Assembly (NCBI GenBank): GCA_025201865.1
Contig: MU603020.1
Location: 1-25,618 of the forward strand
DNA: 25,618 nucleotides
Direction of reading: 5' to 3'
Source: Ramicandelaber brevisporus
Lineage: Eukaryota; Kickxellomycota; Ramicandelaberales; Ramicandelaberaceae
Under the pieces are notes generated by a model. That model ran no database searches and was not told the DNA's origin. It worked only from the letters and a program-made list of their open reading frames with translations. This document shows positions 17,032 to 25,618 of this stretch, in pieces; the first letter of the stretch is position 1, and every line of letters starts with the position of its first letter. A program made the position numbers and the translations under genes.

Positions 17032-20000
17032 ATGGAGCAGATTGAGCAGGCGGTTTTGATCGCTCTTGATCAAACTGCAAATCGCGAGCTGCAGACCCAG
17101 GCAATGCAGTTTTGCGAGCAGCTCAAGCAGAATAAGGACGGCTGGTGCGAGTGTCTGCGTCTGTTTACCCGTGATCCAAAGGCTGTTTCAGAGGCTCGTC
17201 TGTTTTGTCTGCAGGTGCTTGATCACGCTCTGACGCGTAGTACCTCCGCTTTGTCAGCTTCAGCAGCCGATGTCGCCATCAATGGCGGCAGTGAGCCCGT
17301 CATCCAGAAGCTGAATGCAGAAGAGCTATCGCTTGTCAAGAACCAGCTTGGTGCATATATTCAGCGTGAATTGTCGCTGCAGAGTGCATCCAGAGATCCG
17401 CCGTTTATCCGCAACAAGCTCGCCACTACGTTTACATATCTGTTTATTGAGACGTATGATACCATCTGGCCCACAATGGTTGCAGACTTGATCACACTGG
17501 CTACCGAGACAGCGTCCGGTTCAAGCAGTGGAACATCATCAGGACAGTCTACTCCTCCCGGCTCATCCCACACTTCTCCTCTTCAGCAGCAACTGCAGCA
17601 GCAGCAACGTGGTGTATTGTCAGGCCCAGCTACTGATTTTGCACTGCGTGTGTTGAAGGCTATTGATGAGCAAGTTGTTGATAAGGCAGTTGTGCGCACT
17701 AAAGAGCAGCTGACTAAATGCAATGCCATCAAGGACCACCTACGTGAGGGAGATGTTCGCACATTGGTTGGCTTCCTGCGCGCATCTCTCTCCTCTGCGC
17801 TGCCGGTGGCTGTGTCTTCAGTGTCGCCATCGAGCGCTGTAAACATTGTTGGGCTATCCAGCTCATCTGATGCAGGCGAAATCTGCGAGTTGAGTTTGAA
17901 GCTCGCCGGTGCCTATGTGTCATGGGTTGACATCAACTTGATTGCCGATGCTGAGTTTCTCACTCCAGTTTTTACTGCGCTCCAGCGTGTTTCTCGATCG
18001 GCTGGCAGTGCTGCCACTAACGACTCAGCAGAGACTCCAATTAATGTCAGAATTGCAGCGTGTGATGCGCTGGTTGAGATCATTGGGAAGGGAATGCAGC
18101 CACTGGATAAGATGACATTGCTCCGCATGTTGGGAGCCACAAATGTTATTGAAAGCATGCTGCAAGACACGTGTTCATCTGCCAATGAAATGATGGATGG
18201 CAAATATGAATTTATTGAGGGTTTGGCTAGATTGACCAATGCAACAGGAAAGGCATTTGCGGCCATTTGGTTTGATGCCACTGCTCAGGATCCATCTTTA
18301 GCAGCAGCAGCAGCAACATCTTCTTCAGGTGCAAGCAAAGCCTCATCGTCGTCATCATCATCAAAAGGCGCAAGTTCGCATATCCTATCAGATTATATTC
18401 AAGTGCTGAGTCCAGCACAAGTTAGTGAGTTGCAATCAGCAGCTATGATGGAGATTGAGAGATTAGTTCCACTACTACTACGATTCCTATCAGATGAATA
18501 TGAAGATACAAGCGAAATAATGTTTGAATTCTTGAATGATTTATTATCGCTGTTTAAGAAAATGAAGAAACTATTGCTCTCCAGCCAAGGATCATCAAAT
18601 CTATTATTACCAAACTCAATTCGTCAAATACTATTATCACTAATGGATGTTATTTTACAAAAGATGAAGTATGAGGATGACTACAGCTATGAAAATGAAA
18701 ATGAAAATGAAAATGAAGACCATGTTATAGTGTTTGCAGAACTGCGTAAAAGACTTAAACAGTTTGCAGATGCAATTTCAATGCTGGACTCTGAGGTGTA
18801 CGACCAAAGAGTCAGTTCAATTACTCGTTCTACCATGAATATACTACTTAATAATAGCAATAGCAGCAACACTAGTAACACTAGCAACAATTCTATTCCA
18901 AATTGGACTCATGTTGAATTGGCAATTTATATTACAAACATGTATGGAGATGTCTGTTCTAGAGGTCAGCGTGGTGGAATTAACTTTAGTGATGCACTTA
19001 ATGACTCTCAGTCAGTCAATGTGAGAGAGCGTAATTTGGCTCAGCTACTCGTCTTGATGATTGAGGCCATTTCTAACTATTTGAACACTCCCGGCGGATC
19101 CCATCCAGCTGTTTCACTTGCATTCTTTGAGACTGTGGTTAGATTTGGTGGATTATTTGATGCCCGTCCGAGTATGATTCCGGCCATTCTACGTTCATTC
19201 CTTGCTGGTGGCCATCGCGAATTATCCAATGAGGACGCCATCGTGGGTACTCCTTCTGCAGCTCAACGTGTTAATGACAATAGACGCTTCGTTGGTGGAA
19301 GAGGTGTTCATCATCCAAACAAAGCAGCCAGAATTAGAAGCTGGTACTTGTTGTCTAGATTTATTAATAATGTTAAGTTGCAATACATGGCTCCGCTAAC
19401 CTTCGATGTAATTTCTGCCTTGGCTGATTTGCTGATTGTAGCAGCTGAGCCTCCATCCAGCAACACATCGCCCATTATGAGCAACGTCAGCAGTGGCCAG
19501 ATGATGACAGGCTCATTTGCAGATGCAGCCGGCTCGCAATCATTATTTGATAGCCATGCTTACCTATTTGAAGTGGCTGGCTTGCTAATTTCAAGTTCAT
19601 TGATTGAGCCGAGCCAAAGATTACAATTGATGGAGGCTGTCTTTGGTCCAATCTTTAACGGAATCACCAACATTATGAATAAATATGACTTGTTATCTAC
19701 CAGCGATCCTTGGGTTCCACTTCAGCTTCATCACCTATTAACTGCCATTGGTGCATTATGCAAAAGCTTCCCCTCTGACACTCTGGCCAGCACCATTGGC
19801 TCACGCTCCAGCAACAGCGATGTCAAACACTATGCACGCTCAGAGCAAGAAACTATGCTGATCATCAAAGCCACAGAGGCAGTGTTGGTGGTGTTGGATA
19901 GAGTATATAGATTTGAGCCAATCAGATTTGCAGCTAGATATTCGTTTTCTAGATTACTGAATACATTGGGAATGGCAATCATGCCTTATTTGAGACCGTT

Positions 20001-21096
20001 TATTACTCAGCTGCTAAGAGACTGCGATATTGCTGAACTGTCTGACTTCTTCAATTTCATGACTCAGGTTGCATTCAAATTTAAAGAGTCTGCCATTCCG
20101 CACATTGCTGAACTGGTTATCCCAATGCTCAACAAGGTTTTTGAATTCCTAAACAAATCGCCGTCTGGAACTGACGAGGTTGTTCAACTGGTGAATCTGC
20201 GGAAAGCTTATTTGTCTTGGCTAATTGCCCTATTCAATGATGATATTGACACTGTCTTGCTAACTGGCATTAATCAAGAACACCTGCTGACAATCCTGGA
20301 AAGTATGGCTCTATTATGCGAACCTGCATCCAACTCTGCTCTCGCAAGCGTCCAGATCCAGAAATTGGCATTCAGCTCTCTTCACAAGTGCATCACTGCC
20401 TGGATGGTCGTTGCAACCCCCGAGGCTGAGCAGCTCATCAACTTGCTTGGCCAGCTCCTGGATTCCTCTTCAAGCTCTGCTGCCCCATCTGGTAGCGCCG
20501 CTCCTCGCTCAGCTGCCGCATCCTCAATGGGCGGCTTCCAGTCAAAGCAGCCCAGCGCCAGTGCATCCAACAACCCGCTTTTGGCTACATTCCAAGGCAT
20601 TGCGTCTGCCCAGCTACGACCAGTCCGCCCCCTGCCTGGCTTCGAGTCCTTTGTTCGTGACCGCGTTGTGCCTCTCCTGCTGACGATCCCAGCCAACACG
20701 GCCACATTCAACATTGCCGATGGTCAGACTCAGATCCTGCTTGGTGAGATTGCTGCCATGTTCAAGACGATTTTGCTGCGATGGGGTCCCCGTCAATTTG
20801 TTGGCCAATGTCTCATTGGAGGTCAAACTGGAGCAAACATTGCGAGAAATGTCGGCTCCTCACTGCATCCCTCGCTGGCCTCTATTGCCTCCGACTCTTC
20901 CAATATCGACAGCGGCAGCAGCAGCAGTGGCAGCAGCAACAGCAGCACCGGTGAAAGCGGACTGCTGTGGCGAACCATCAAGTGTCCTGAGCATTTGGCA
21001 TCCGACTTTGGCACGGCGTTGATCACATTGCCTCCGAAAGACTGGAAACGCTATCTCACTCGATTCTTTACTCCGAATACCTCCTCCTCCTCTTAA
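17032..21096 (+). CDS. LOS1: Exportin-T (tRNA nuclear export receptor, Los1/XPOT)
   Basis: 1354 aa, ATG at 17032. An importin-beta superfamily karyopherin that carries mature tRNA from nucleus to cytoplasm with RanGTP. The N-terminus MEQIEQAVLIALD, then QAMQFCEQLKQNKDGW and ARLFCLQVLDHAL, matches the exportin-T signature. The Xpo1-like domain (about 98-260) contains DPPFIRNKLATTFTYLFIETY and TIWPTMV. Helical HEAT-type repeats run through the remainder, including SRFINNVKLQY, DLLSTSDPWVPLQLHHLLTAIGALCKSFPSD and YLRPFITQLLRDCDIAELSDFFNFMTQVAFKFK. It is longer than the family norm (about 960-1100) because of low-complexity inserts: Ser/Gln at 161-193, Ala/Ser at 425-450, an ENENENEN run near 554-563, Asn/Ser near 607-621, Ser/Ala near 1145-1175 and Ser near 1287-1305. 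These probably form surface loops. No introns, and the frame is intact. AATAAA at 21113-21118 and 21122-21127 fits the 3' end. Confidence 0.93.
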   Translation: MEQIEQAVLIALDQTANRELQTQAMQFCEQLKQNKDGWCECLRLFTRDPKAVSEARLFCLQVLDHALTRSTSALSASAADVAINGGSEPVIQKLNAEELSLVKNQLGAYIQRELSLQSASRDPPFIRNKLATTFTYLFIETYDTIWPTMVADLITLATETASGSSSGTSSGQSTPPGSSHTSPLQQQLQQQQRGVLSGPATDFALRVLKAIDEQVVDKAVVRTKEQLTKCNAIKDHLREGDVRTLVGFLRASLSSALPVAVSSVSPSSAVNIVGLSSSSDAGEICELSLKLAGAYVSWVDINLIADAEFLTPVFTALQRVSRSAGSAATNDSAETPINVRIAACDALVEIIGKGMQPLDKMTLLRMLGATNVIESMLQDTCSSANEMMDGKYEFIEGLARLTNATGKAFAAIWFDATAQDPSLAAAAATSSSGASKASSSSSSSKGASSHILSDYIQVLSPAQVSELQSAAMMEIERLVPLLLRFLSDEYEDTSEIMFEFLNDLLSLFKKMKKLLLSSQGSSNLLLPNSIRQILLSLMDVILQKMKYEDDYSYENENENENEDHVIVFAELRKRLKQFADAISMLDSEVYDQRVSSITRSTMNILLNNSNSSNTSNTSNNSIPNWTHVELAIYITNMYGDVCSRGQRGGINFSDALNDSQSVNVRERNLAQLLVLMIEAISNYLNTPGGSHPAVSLAFFETVVRFGGLFDARPSMIPAILRSFLAGGHRELSNEDAIVGTPSAAQRVNDNRRFVGGRGVHHPNKAARIRSWYLLSRFINNVKLQYMAPLTFDVISALADLLIVAAEPPSSNTSPIMSNVSSGQMMTGSFADAAGSQSLFDSHAYLFEVAGLLISSSLIEPSQRLQLMEAVFGPIFNGITNIMNKYDLLSTSDPWVPLQLHHLLTAIGALCKSFPSDTLASTIGSRSSNSDVKHYARSEQETMLIIKATEAVLVVLDRVYRFEPIRFAARYSFSRLLNTLGMAIMPYLRPFITQLLRDCDIAELSDFFNFMTQVAFKFKESAIPHIAELVIPMLNKVFEFLNKSPSGTDEVVQLVNLRKAYLSWLIALFNDDIDTVLLTGINQEHLLTILESMALLCEPASNSALASVQIQKLAFSSLHKCITAWMVVATPEAEQLINLLGQLLDSSSSSAAPSGSAAPRSAAASSMGGFQSKQPSASASNNPLLATFQGIASAQLRPVRPLPGFESFVRDRVVPLLLTIPANTATFNIADGQTQILLGEIAAMFKTILLRWGPRQFVGQCLIGGQTGANIARNVGSSLHPSLASIASDSSNIDSGSSSSGSSNSSTGESGLLWRTIKCPEHLASDFGTALITLPPKDWKRYLTRFFTPNTSSSS

Positions 21097-21112
21097 ACAA
21101 AGTAATCTCTTC

Positions 21113-21127
21113 AATAAATGAAATAAA
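21113..21127 (+). terminator. Poly(A) signals of exportin-T
   Basis: Two AATAAA hexamers (21113-21118 and 21122-21127) start 17 bases after the stop codon and are the only close signals on this strand. Confidence 0.6.
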
Positions 21128-21682
21128 ATTACATGCTTTTTATTTAACTCACGCCAAGATATAGAATCGGGTAAGCAATCGGAGGCACGAATTATTCTGC
21201 TTGTGCATGCAAGTTAGCTGAGCTGAGCTGAACTGAGCTGGACTGAGATGAGATGAGTGATACAGGTGATTTGCATTCTCATTTTTTTTATTTTTGAATA
21301 ACGACTCACAGTCACCATGTGCTTAACTGACGGTCAGTCCGAAGTGCTCCTTTCTTTCTACCACTAACTTACTGGCGACAGAGCTGCTCGCTTTAACTGG
21401 GTAGCAGTCAGCCATGTGCATACACTGGTAGCCTCAACAGGGAATAAAGAAAAATACAAGCAAGACTGAGAGAGCAAATACGGCTCTGGCATGTAACTAT
21501 TTCGAACGAAAAACAATGATATATAATCTGTATCTAATTGCTTGTCTTTTTGCCAACATCCAAGTCGCCTTGCATTCATCTCATTCACACAGTGTTCTCG
21601 TTCTCATTCTCATTCTCATTCTCTTCCTCTCTGTCTGCCTCACCTCCTTCCCTCATAGCTCAACATCCAACATCTTTAAGCC
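21128..21682. other. Intergenic: promoter of the SPK-repeat protein gene
   Basis: No coding region. A degenerate AGCTG/ACTGAG pentamer repeat lies at 21215-21255. A TTCTCA hexamer repeat (about 21597-21632) forms a strong polypyrimidine tract 50-90 bases before the ATG at 21683, the usual layout of a highly expressed fungal promoter. The leader next to the ATG reads TTTAAGCC. Confidence 0.55.
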
Positions 21683-22300
21683 ATGAAGTTCCTCAAATGC
21701 TCTGTTCTCGTCGCTGCCGCCGCAGCAAGTGCCAAGGCTGCGCCAACTGACTACGCTCCGCCAAAGCAGAACTATCCACCGGCGCCGGCGCCGTATGTCC
21801 CAGCACCACCTGCACCAAAGCCGACCTACGTTCCTCCTCCTGTTCCAGCGTACGCTCCACCAGCACCAAAGCCAGTTTACATCCCTCCACCAAAGCCAGC
21901 CTATCCTCTTCGCCCTGGCTCGCCAAAGGGCTCTCCCAAGAATTCTCCCAAGAATTCTCCGAAGCACACGCCGAAGAGCTCGCCCAAGCATTCTCCAAAG
22001 AACTCCCGCCCAAGCTCCCCTCTTCCATACACGGGTGCTCCACATCCGTATAGCGCGCCAGTTCCACCGGCTTACCCGCCACTTCCAGGATCTCCCAAAG
22101 GCTCTCCGAAACACACGCCAAAGCAGTCGCCGAAGCACTCGCCAAAGAGCTCGCCAAAGCATTCTCCAAAGAACTCTCATCCAGGTACTCCAAAGTCAAA
22201 CTCCCGCCCAGGTTCTCCCCATCCACATTCTCGTCCAAGCACGCCGGTGAACCCATATGTTCCATTCCCCCAGCCACCAAAGCCGAGCAAAGGCTACTAA
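21683..22300 (+). CDS. Secreted proline-rich SPKx-repeat protein
   Basis: 205 aa, ATG at 21683. Signal peptide 1-20 (MKFLKCSVLVAAAAASAKAA, cleavage before PTDY). Residues 21-78 are Pro/Ala/Tyr-rich with PAPKPxYxPPP repeats like plant extensins. Two near-duplicate blocks at about 79-108 and 137-166 consist of tetrapeptides SPK[GNHSQ] or TPK[SQ], giving a very basic, Ser/Thr-Pro-dense chain, separated by a Tyr/Pro-rich linker. No Cys follows the signal peptide, and there is no globular domain and no GPI signal. The likely role is a structural or coating cell-wall protein, heavily O-mannosylated on Ser/Thr (inference). SPKK-type motifs also bind DNA in sperm-specific histones, but the signal peptide argues for export. 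The two blocks seem to derive from an internal duplication. It lacks the SPT-KR-W motif of the three secreted proteins at the left. Confidence 0.8.
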   Translation: MKFLKCSVLVAAAAASAKAAPTDYAPPKQNYPPAPAPYVPAPPAPKPTYVPPPVPAYAPPAPKPVYIPPPKPAYPLRPGSPKGSPKNSPKNSPKHTPKSSPKHSPKNSRPSSPLPYTGAPHPYSAPVPPAYPPLPGSPKGSPKHTPKQSPKHSPKSSPKHSPKNSHPGTPKSNSRPGSPHPHSRPSTPVNPYVPFPQPPKPSKGY

Positions 22301-22542
22301 CTGGCCTGAGCCGAGTGTCATGGCTTCGTTTAGTTTCTCTTTTTTACAGCCGTTCTCTTCATATTCTCATAACCTAAGCAGTCTCCACTATTAACAATTT
22401 TTTAAATCTCTTCATTGTGTTTGGCAGAATGAGGGTGAAATCTCAAGTGAGGAACTTGTAGATATTCTTAAAATAAGATGTGTTTAAAGACAGTTCTTAA
22501 CATGTTATTGCTATTGTTTTTGTTTTGGGTTTGTTTTGGAAA

Positions 22543-24582
22543 TTAGTATTGTGGTGGAAGATATGGTGGATGAGACTGTTGTTGATGCTGTTTCTCGATG
22601 TTTGCTTGGTTTTGCAAATATGTTCGATACTGCGAGATGGATGTAGGGATTGGTGGTTGTGAATTGAGCAGCGGTGCAGGAGACGACGGGTTCTCAGATG
22701 GGAAGTGTTCTGGTGTTCCGTGGTTGGTCAGCGCAGCATCAAGCCACGGAGACTCGTTATGTCCCACACCAGTGGCCGTGGTCGTGGTCGTGGCTGCGGT
22801 AGTGGTCGTGGTCGTGGTGGCATGCATCGTTGGGCTAAAGGCAGATCGTGTTGCATTGTCGGAGAAACTGAATCGCTGCTGTGGCTGGCGCTGATCGTGC
22901 GGCACGAGATGGTGTTGGCTCTGATTCACGGCATAGCCAGAGCGCGAGTCGTCCCACAGAGATGTGTAGCCATCAATGTCTTTCTCGCTCGCAAATGCTG
23001 GATCACCGCGTCTGCCGCCGTGCGAACCCATTGCTGCTGGACCAGCGCTGCCAGATCCGAGCGTGTTCATCGCGAATCCACTAGCAGTTGGGTCAAAGTC
23101 GGATTTGCCCGGCTGAGAGCCTATCGCAGTGTGTGAATTCTGGCTGAGTCCTTTATCGGATGGATGCGACTTTTGGCGAAGATGCCGTGGCATGTCGTTC
23201 TGAATGCGAGTCATGATCATTACTGCTGCAAATATCATAAACTGAGACAGCAGCATCAGCCAAGCGCGGACTGCATAGCCAGGAATGGTGAAGAAGAAGG
23301 CTGGAGTTGCAGTGATGATGAGCCACGCTGCAAACACAATCCAAGCAGACGCTGTGACGCAGACCAAAAAGTTCAGTCGCACCACTGCGAGGTATGTCCA
23401 CTCACTGACTTTGACTTGATGAATACGCTGGTTGAACCGATACGCACCATAGAATGCAACAATGGCCTCGCCTAGGAAGAAGCCAGGAACAGCGCGGGTC
23501 TGAATCATGAAGCCCTTGTAGAAGAGTCCGAGGAAATCATAGCGATAGAAACCAGCAATCAACAGTGAGCATCCAACAATATTCACAGTACCAGTCACCG
23601 CAATCCAGCTGAGGATGAATGTGCGATAAAACGGAATTCGCGCGACTTGGTCCATGATGTTGGCCCATCGGATGATCACAATCGAGTTCCACAGATAGCC
23701 GAGTACCCAAATCCAATACTGGAATGTAGAAGCGAGATTGGTGCGCGTTTCACCTTCGCGCATCAAAATCGCTGCAACAAGCACTGCCATCATGGCCAGG
23801 TAGTAGATGTGGATGAATATGCCTGTGAACGGACCATCTCGATACACATTCAGCGCAATCGATGCTGCACCAAACGCGAGACACGGCACATACAGGATGT
23901 AAACAAAGATGGTGTATACGCGCTGAGCAGTCGAGAAGTGGTAGTCAGTCCACGGCCCAGCCTCGTGCGAGTACTGCACGGGAATCACGGTGCGGTTGTG
24001 GGTGACGCCAAGCAGCGTCTTCAGCATGGTCATCTCTGAGCGGAACAGGATGATGTCGTACGGCGGATCGCGATAGTTGAAGATGTCGTCGGGCATATCC
24101 GCATCGTAGTTGCCAAACTCCACTTCGTGGAACAAGGGGTTTGACCCGAACAGCAAGCCACGGACTGGAGGCACTCCATATACGGCCGAAATGGCGGCAG
24201 CTCGCTCCGATGTCAAAGCCACCTTTGCGCGGCGCATCGAACCACAAAATGAAGCATTGAGACTGACGAGCGGGCTGATGAGCAGAATCGTGGCCGTTGG
24301 CTGTCGATCTGCAGGCAGCGTGCTTGGCAGTTTGTTGACGATAGAGCTGTCGGCGGGGATGGTGGGCACGCAGTCGAGTCCAAACTCAACCTGGACGAGA
24401 GCCGCGGCGTACTCGACGTGGTCGCGGTTCCAGTCGCCAAACACGTTGCGGGTGGTGATGTTGTGCTCGATGCCTGCTGATGGGATACTGAAGTAGATGG
24501 ACGCATTGGCCAGTGAGATCAATGTAGCTAGGATGATAGTCAACACGCCGAGTCGATGTCGAGGAAAGGAGAATCGTGCCAT
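22543..24582 (-). CDS. Signal peptide-ectodomain-7TM receptor-like protein
   Basis: 679 aa, ATG at 24582. Residues 1-28 are a signal peptide (cleavage near ANA|S). The ectodomain (29-220) has potential N-glycosylation sites at N41, N109 and N196 and two cysteines (71, 113). Its ATILLISP to GLLFG stretch (97-146) loosely recalls a protease-associated (PA) fold. Seven hydrophobic spans follow at about 221-245, 252-273, 285-307, 319-346, 365-382, 396-425 and 433-459. The last 215 residues are a Ser/Gln/Thr-rich cytoplasmic tail with a poly-Thr run near 589-604. Topology (outside N-terminus, seven TM, long inside tail) is that of a G-protein-coupled receptor, but I see no signature of a named fungal GPCR class, so receptor function and ligand are inference. 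It converges with the SPK-repeat gene 242 bases away and diverges from the membrane protein at 25350. Confidence 0.7.
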   Translation of the reverse strand: MARFSFPRHRLGVLTIILATLISLANASIYFSIPSAGIEHNITTRNVFGDWNRDHVEYAAALVQVEFGLDCVPTIPADSSIVNKLPSTLPADRQPTATILLISPLVSLNASFCGSMRRAKVALTSERAAAISAVYGVPPVRGLLFGSNPLFHEVEFGNYDADMPDDIFNYRDPPYDIILFRSEMTMLKTLLGVTHNRTVIPVQYSHEAGPWTDYHFSTAQRVYTIFVYILYVPCLAFGAASIALNVYRDGPFTGIFIHIYYLAMMAVLVAAILMREGETRTNLASTFQYWIWVLGYLWNSIVIIRWANIMDQVARIPFYRTFILSWIAVTGTVNIVGCSLLIAGFYRYDFLGLFYKGFMIQTRAVPGFFLGEAIVAFYGAYRFNQRIHQVKVSEWTYLAVVRLNFLVCVTASAWIVFAAWLIITATPAFFFTIPGYAVRAWLMLLSQFMIFAAVMIMTRIQNDMPRHLRQKSHPSDKGLSQNSHTAIGSQPGKSDFDPTASGFAMNTLGSGSAGPAAMGSHGGRRGDPAFASEKDIDGYTSLWDDSRSGYAVNQSQHHLVPHDQRQPQQRFSFSDNATRSAFSPTMHATTTTTTTAATTTTTATGVGHNESPWLDAALTNHGTPEHFPSENPSSPAPLLNSQPPIPTSISQYRTYLQNQANIEKQHQQQSHPPYLPPQY

Positions 24583-25349
24583 TCTTTCTCTCTCTCTCCC
24601 TATCTCTCCGTGTTTGTGTGTGAGTGAGTGAGTGTGTGTGAAGTTTTTTGTTTGCTATACAGCAAGCTGTGTATTTTGGACAGGCAGCAGAAAAAGGGGG
24701 GTTGAGCAACTAAAGGAGTTCAAGACTGTGAAACCCGGAAGCACATTGGCAATCGCAGAACAACGTGTGTGTTCACAATCACAGCGTCCGAATGCTGTAT
24801 TTTATGGCCAACATCTCGGGAGACTCTAAAAGGAAAACGAACGATCGCCAGCGAATGGCATGCCGAATTGGTCGTAACGTGTGTGAAGCAGGGGCCAGCA
24901 AGGACTGGGTAAGTTGAAGTAGTCCAGTCGATATCGGAGCAGAACCGCGTATGTCCTGTTTGGGACTACTCTCAAACGGTGAAAAGGTCCCAGGCAAACT
25001 TAATTAATGTCCGCCCCTGTCATTGGCTAGTTTCTTGGCTGCTACGAGATCCCAGATCCAATAGTTTGTCATACGTAACTTTGAAAGTATGCATCCTTGT
25101 TAAACAAAGCAAGCCGTTTAAATAGAATAGAATGGAGGAATCGGTGACTGCGAGTTCTGACATAATGTGTTCGGTAAATGCCAAGACATTGGCGGAACGT
25201 GTGTGCCTTGAAATACCGGCGAGCGAATTGACGCCATGCCACTTCCTCGCGTAATCTCGTCTGAATCTCCCCGCACTCCACTCCACTCCTGCTTCTTTGC
25301 TTACTCGCGACATTTCAGCTATACAAACAACTCTTCACACTCGCACAAT
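24583..25349. other. Divergent promoter region
   Basis: No supported gene. Next to the 7TM start are CT and GT microsatellites (24583-24600, 24610-24642). Inverted CCAAT words (ATTGG) occur near 24863 and 25020. Minus-strand open frames at 25020-25313 and 25069-25281 lie in the presumed 5' leader of the gene at 25350 and show no domain, so they are not called. Confidence 0.5.
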
Positions 25350-25618
25350 ATGGAGAACCAGGCGCTGCTTCCGCAATACACGCCTGCTCAGCAGCAATAC
25401 GAACAGACAACGACCACCGTCACCCACTACATATACTTTGTGCCGCAACAGGTCCGTGGCAACCGCACTGGCCGCATCCTCTGGCGCATTTTCCAGCTTG
25501 GCGTCATCTTCGCCATTGCGTACTTGGCGCTTCACGCACTGCTCGGCGTTGTGCTGTTCACCATTGGCGGTGGCTGGACTGGCGGCTGGAACGGTGGCAA
25601 GTGCGTCGCCTCAGTCCC
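25350..25618 (+). CDS. N-terminal part of a single-pass membrane protein (runs off the window)
   Basis: An ATG at 25350 (A at -3, G at +4) opens a frame of 89 complete codons to the window end with no stop. Residues 1-42 are polar, with Gln/Thr/Tyr-rich sequence and a basic flank (VRGNRTGR). A transmembrane span follows at about 43-72 (ILWRIFQLGVIFAIAYLALH and on), then GGGWTGGWNGGKC. With no cleavable signal and positive charge on the N-terminal side, a type II (N-in) topology is likely. Family is not recognised; the bulk of the protein lies outside the window. Confidence 0.6.
   Translation, partial: MENQALLPQYTPAQQQYEQTTTTVTHYIYFVPQQVRGNRTGRILWRIFQLGVIFAIAYLALHALLGVVLFTIGGGWTGGWNGGKCVASV

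Noticed and set aside
21683-22300. SPK-repeat protein as a fourth member of the KR family
   Set aside because: It has no SPT-L[YV]KR-W block and no C-terminal motif. Only the signal peptide and basic, Pro-rich character are in common.
24583-24760. tRNA-like B box (GTTCAAGAC at 24718-24726)
   Set aside because: The flanking bases cannot pair as a T-arm and no acceptor stem or anticodon arm can be drawn.
25020-25313. 97-codon minus-strand open frame in the divergent promoter
   Set aside because: No domain, signal peptide or terminal signals; it overlaps the presumed 5' leader of the gene at 25350.

Overview
The window comes from a eukaryotic nuclear genome. The protein content (a fungal-style exportin-T, ALG11, an oxalate/formate-type MFS carrier, small secreted proteins with dibasic Kex2-like sites), compact and mostly intronless genes, pyrimidine-rich promoters and abundant Ser/Gln/Asn/acidic low-complexity inserts best fit an early-diverging ('zygomycete-grade') fungus, perhaps Kickxellomycotina. 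That placement is inference; no rRNA or other taxonomic marker is present. Two versions of one ALG11 segment differ at 1.4% of sites, which suggests a heterozygous or multinucleate isolate.

Layout. Positions 1-455 are non-coding left flank. Positions 456-3915 hold three consecutive minus-strand genes for small secreted basic proteins. They look unrelated at first, but all carry the same processing motif (SPT, a few residues, then L-[YV]-K-R, and a Trp 5-7 residues later), and there are signs of a second shared C-terminal motif. I recognise no described family and regard this tandem array as the most interesting content. Positions 4452-7082 (-) encode an OFA-type MFS transporter with long disordered tails, preceded by an unusually long (2 kb) purine-skewed upstream region. 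Positions 9078-11105 (-) encode an F-box protein. Positions 11344-13347 (-) encode ALG11, disrupted in this assembly by a 10-N gap flanked by two copies of the same 353 bp. The true protein is inferred to be 546 aa.

On the plus strand, 13423-13773 may hold a small two-exon gene or a spliced leader. Positions 14189-16522 encode a WD40 chromatin-reader-like protein (EED/LRWD1 type) with a very acidic N-terminus. Positions 17032-21096 encode exportin-T. Positions 21683-22300 encode a secreted Pro-rich protein with two blocks of SPKx repeats. It converges on 22543-24582 (-), a signal-peptide, ectodomain and seven-TM receptor-like protein. At 25350 the plus-strand start of another membrane protein runs off the right edge.

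The housekeeping genes (ALG11, exportin-T, WD40 protein, F-box) show no operon-like logic. The three secreted paralogues are the one functionally coherent cluster. The SPK-repeat wall-type protein and the 7TM protein are further cell-surface or secreted products.
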